Positions 62,703-64,000 of a DNA stretch of 64,000 nucleotides are shown piece by piece. How positions within the stretch are numbered: position 1 is the stretch's first letter; every line of letters begins with the position of its first letter. Location: assembly GCF_900110955.1 (NCBI RefSeq), contig NZ_FOFR01000028.1:1-64000 (forward strand). The letters run 5' to 3'. Both the position numbers and the translations under genes were made by a program. The stretch is from Lentzea xinjiangensis (GTDB lineage: Bacteria > Actinomycetota > Actinomycetes > Mycobacteriales > Pseudonocardiaceae). A model generated the notes under the pieces. That model worked only from the letters and a program-made list of their open reading frames with translations, did not search any database and was not told where the DNA came from.

Positions 62703-63178
62703 ACATCGACATCCCCGAGGGCAAGGACCCCATCGGCTACGTGTGGGGCGAGATGGTGCCGGGCATCGGCACCGCCGCGGCGGCCATGTCCCTCGCGGTG
62801 TACCAGCACACCACGCTGGGGCTGCGCGAGTTCGAGGCGGCCCGCCTGCGGATCGCCCAGATCAACGGGTGCCTGTTCTGCCTCGACTGGCGCACCGAAC
62901 GGGACGGGCGGAAGGTCGAGGACGACTTCCCCGACGCGGTGACCCGGTGGCGCACCACCGACGCCCTCGACGACCGCGCGCGGCTGGCCGCCGAGTACGC
63001 CGAGCGGTACGCACTGGATCACCACGGTCTCGACGAGGAGTTCTGGTCCCGCATGGCCGCGCACTACAGCCAGGTGGAGATCGTGGAGCTGACCATGAGC
63101 ATCGGGGCGTGGCTCGCGTTCGGCAGGCTGAACCGCGTGCTGGGACTCGACGCGATGTGCGTGCTGCCGAAGATCTGA
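62699..63178 (+). CDS. carboxymuconolactone decarboxylase/AhpD-like protein
   Basis: A 159-aa helical protein with the AhpD-type CxxC in INGCLFCLDWR, where a redox thiol pair and nearby His/Glu (VEIVELTMSIGAWLAFGRL) form the active site in alkylhydroperoxidases. It may be a peroxidase, a decarboxylase or a thiol-redox helper for the upstream dehydrogenase. The GTG start at 62699 overlaps the previous stop (GTGA). It is convergent with the cholesterol oxidase gene. Confidence 0.9.
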   Translation: MNIDIPEGKDPIGYVWGEMVPGIGTAAAAMSLAVYQHTTLGLREFEAARLRIAQINGCLFCLDWRTERDGRKVEDDFPDAVTRWRTTDALDDRARLAAEYAERYALDHHGLDEEFWSRMAAHYSQVEIVELTMSIGAWLAFGRLNRVLGLDAMCVLPKI

Positions 63179-63206
63179 CCGCCGGGCGGTCCACCGCGGA
63201 CCGTCC

Positions 63207-64000
63207 TCAGAGGTCGGTGGCGATGATCCGCTCGATGTTCCGCTCGGCCAGCGCGGTGATCGTGACGAACGGGTTCACGACGGTGGTGCCGGGGATCAGC
63301 GACCCGTCGATCACGTACAGACCGGGATGGCCGTGCAGGCGCCCGTGGTTGTCGGTGGCCTTGCCGAGCACCGCGCCCCCGAGCGGGTGGTACGTGAGGT
63401 GGTCGCCCCAGATCTTGTAGGCGCCGAAGAGGTCGGTCCGGTAGATCGTCCCCTCCTTCGCGTTGATCCTGTCGAAGATGCTCTTCGCGGCGTTGATCGA
63501 CACCTGCTTCCACGCCGTCTGCCAGCTCAGCTCGACCTTGCCCGCGGCGGCGTTCCAGGTGAACTGGGCGCGGTTCGGCGTCTTCGTGATGGACAGGTAG
63601 AACGACGCGTAGGTCTCGATCCCGGTCGGCAGCGGGGCCACCTCCGCGAACGCGCCGCCCGCAGCCCAGTTGTCGATGCCCAGGGTCGGGATGGACGACT
63701 GCAGCCGGCCGGTCGGGTCCCACAGGTGGTTGGCGCGGCCGCACATCACGTTGCCGTTGTCGCCCCAGCCCTTGCCGACCTCGCCGTTCAGGTTCGGCAG
63801 CGCCCCGGTGGCCTTCAACCTCACCAGCAGCTTGCTCGTGCCGACGCTGCCGGCCGCGAAGAACACCTTGGCCGCGGTGACCTGCTTGGTGGCGACGACG
63901 TCCCCGGTGGTGTTGAGCTGCTCCATCGTGACCGCGTACCCGCCCGAGGCCGGCGCGACCGAGACGACCCGGTGCAGCGGCGAGATCGTGACGCGGCCGG
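63207..64000 (-). CDS. choA: cholesterol oxidase (class I, GMC family), C-terminal part
   Basis: The frame is open to the window edge, so only the last 264 or so residues are seen. They closely follow Streptomyces/Brevibacterium non-covalent FAD cholesterol oxidase: FFAAGSVGTSKLLVR, NLNGEVGKGWGDNGNVM, SSIPTLGID, TYHPLGGAVLGKATD (catalytic His) and VVNPFVTITALAERNIERI (catalytic Asn). It oxidises cholesterol with O2 to cholest-4-en-3-one and peroxide, normally as a secreted enzyme; the signal region is outside the window. It sits tail-to-tail with the KstR-boxed operon. Confidence 0.93.
   Translation of the reverse strand, partial: GRVTISPLHRVVSVAPASGGYAVTMEQLNTTGDVVATKQVTAAKVFFAAGSVGTSKLLVRLKATGALPNLNGEVGKGWGDNGNVMCGRANHLWDPTGRLQSSIPTLGIDNWAAGGAFAEVAPLPTGIETYASFYLSITKTPNRAQFTWNAAAGKVELSWQTAWKQVSINAAKSIFDRINAKEGTIYRTDLFGAYKIWGDHLTYHPLGGAVLGKATDNHGRLHGHPGLYVIDGSLIPGTTVVNPFVTITALAERNIERIIATDL

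Overview
The window is GC-rich DNA of an actinomycete, most likely of the Pseudonocardiales (Lentzea/Saccharothrix-like). This is inferred from very high GC with G/C at third codon positions, frequent GTG/TTG starts behind strong GGAGG sites, many TetR/GntR/IclR/AraC regulators, a HrdB-like group 2 sigma factor, a SigK/RskA pair, CmtR, and many secreted hydrolases. I see no rRNA, tRNA, CRISPR array, insertion sequence or prophage gene.

Layout. 1-1071 has no gene; it begins with a decaying 19-bp tandem repeat array. 1072-8414 carries an AraC/glyoxalase pair, a maltokinase-cap-like protein, a secreted GH18 chitinase with a DasR-type box, a His-tailed DUF4396 membrane protein behind a CsoR-type box, a YdcF protein and several small proteins. 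8452-15647 has a GT-B-like protein, an IclR regulator, an aldehyde dehydrogenase, a TetR/MFS efflux pair and a PRPP synthetase. 16147-24733 has an S33 peptidase, a large SF1 helicase with a nuclease-like tail, a subtilase with a P domain, a group 2 sigma factor and a CBS/CNNM-type protein. 24819-31000 has an RsbW-like ATPase, a DesK/DesR-type two-component operon, a GntR/glyoxalase divergon, a P450 and a TetR regulator. A 167-bp tandem duplication lies between the response regulator and the GntR gene.

31101-47150 is the most distinctive part. It holds a large secreted subtilase with a second DasR-type box, an NmrA-like reductase, two tandem secreted GH87-type alpha-1,3-glucanases of about 1,269 and 1,108 aa, a universal stress protein whose ribosome site lies in a perfect 17-bp hairpin, a lipoprotein, an esterase and a neutral ceramidase. 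47177-59562 has EamA/LysR, an acyl-CoA ligase, a streptogrisin-like protease, sigK/rskA, small membrane proteins, a metal operon (ACR3-like pump, CmtR, CDF), a short-chain dehydrogenase and an MFS/TetR pair. 59590-64000 has a GT39-type glycosyltransferase, a serine hydrolase pseudogene, and a probable steroid module: a KstR-type box, an NAD(P)-dependent dehydrogenase, an AhpD-like protein and the C-terminal part of a class I cholesterol oxidase running off the right edge.

Working together (inference): chitinase, two alpha-1,3-glucanases, three secreted serine endopeptidases, a ceramidase and a cholesterol oxidase would attack fungal wall polymers (chitin, alpha-glucan, protein) and eukaryotic membrane lipids (sphingolipid, sterol). 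An identical 13-base DasR-type box before the chitinase and the large subtilase suggests that at least part of this set answers to chitin/GlcNAc.
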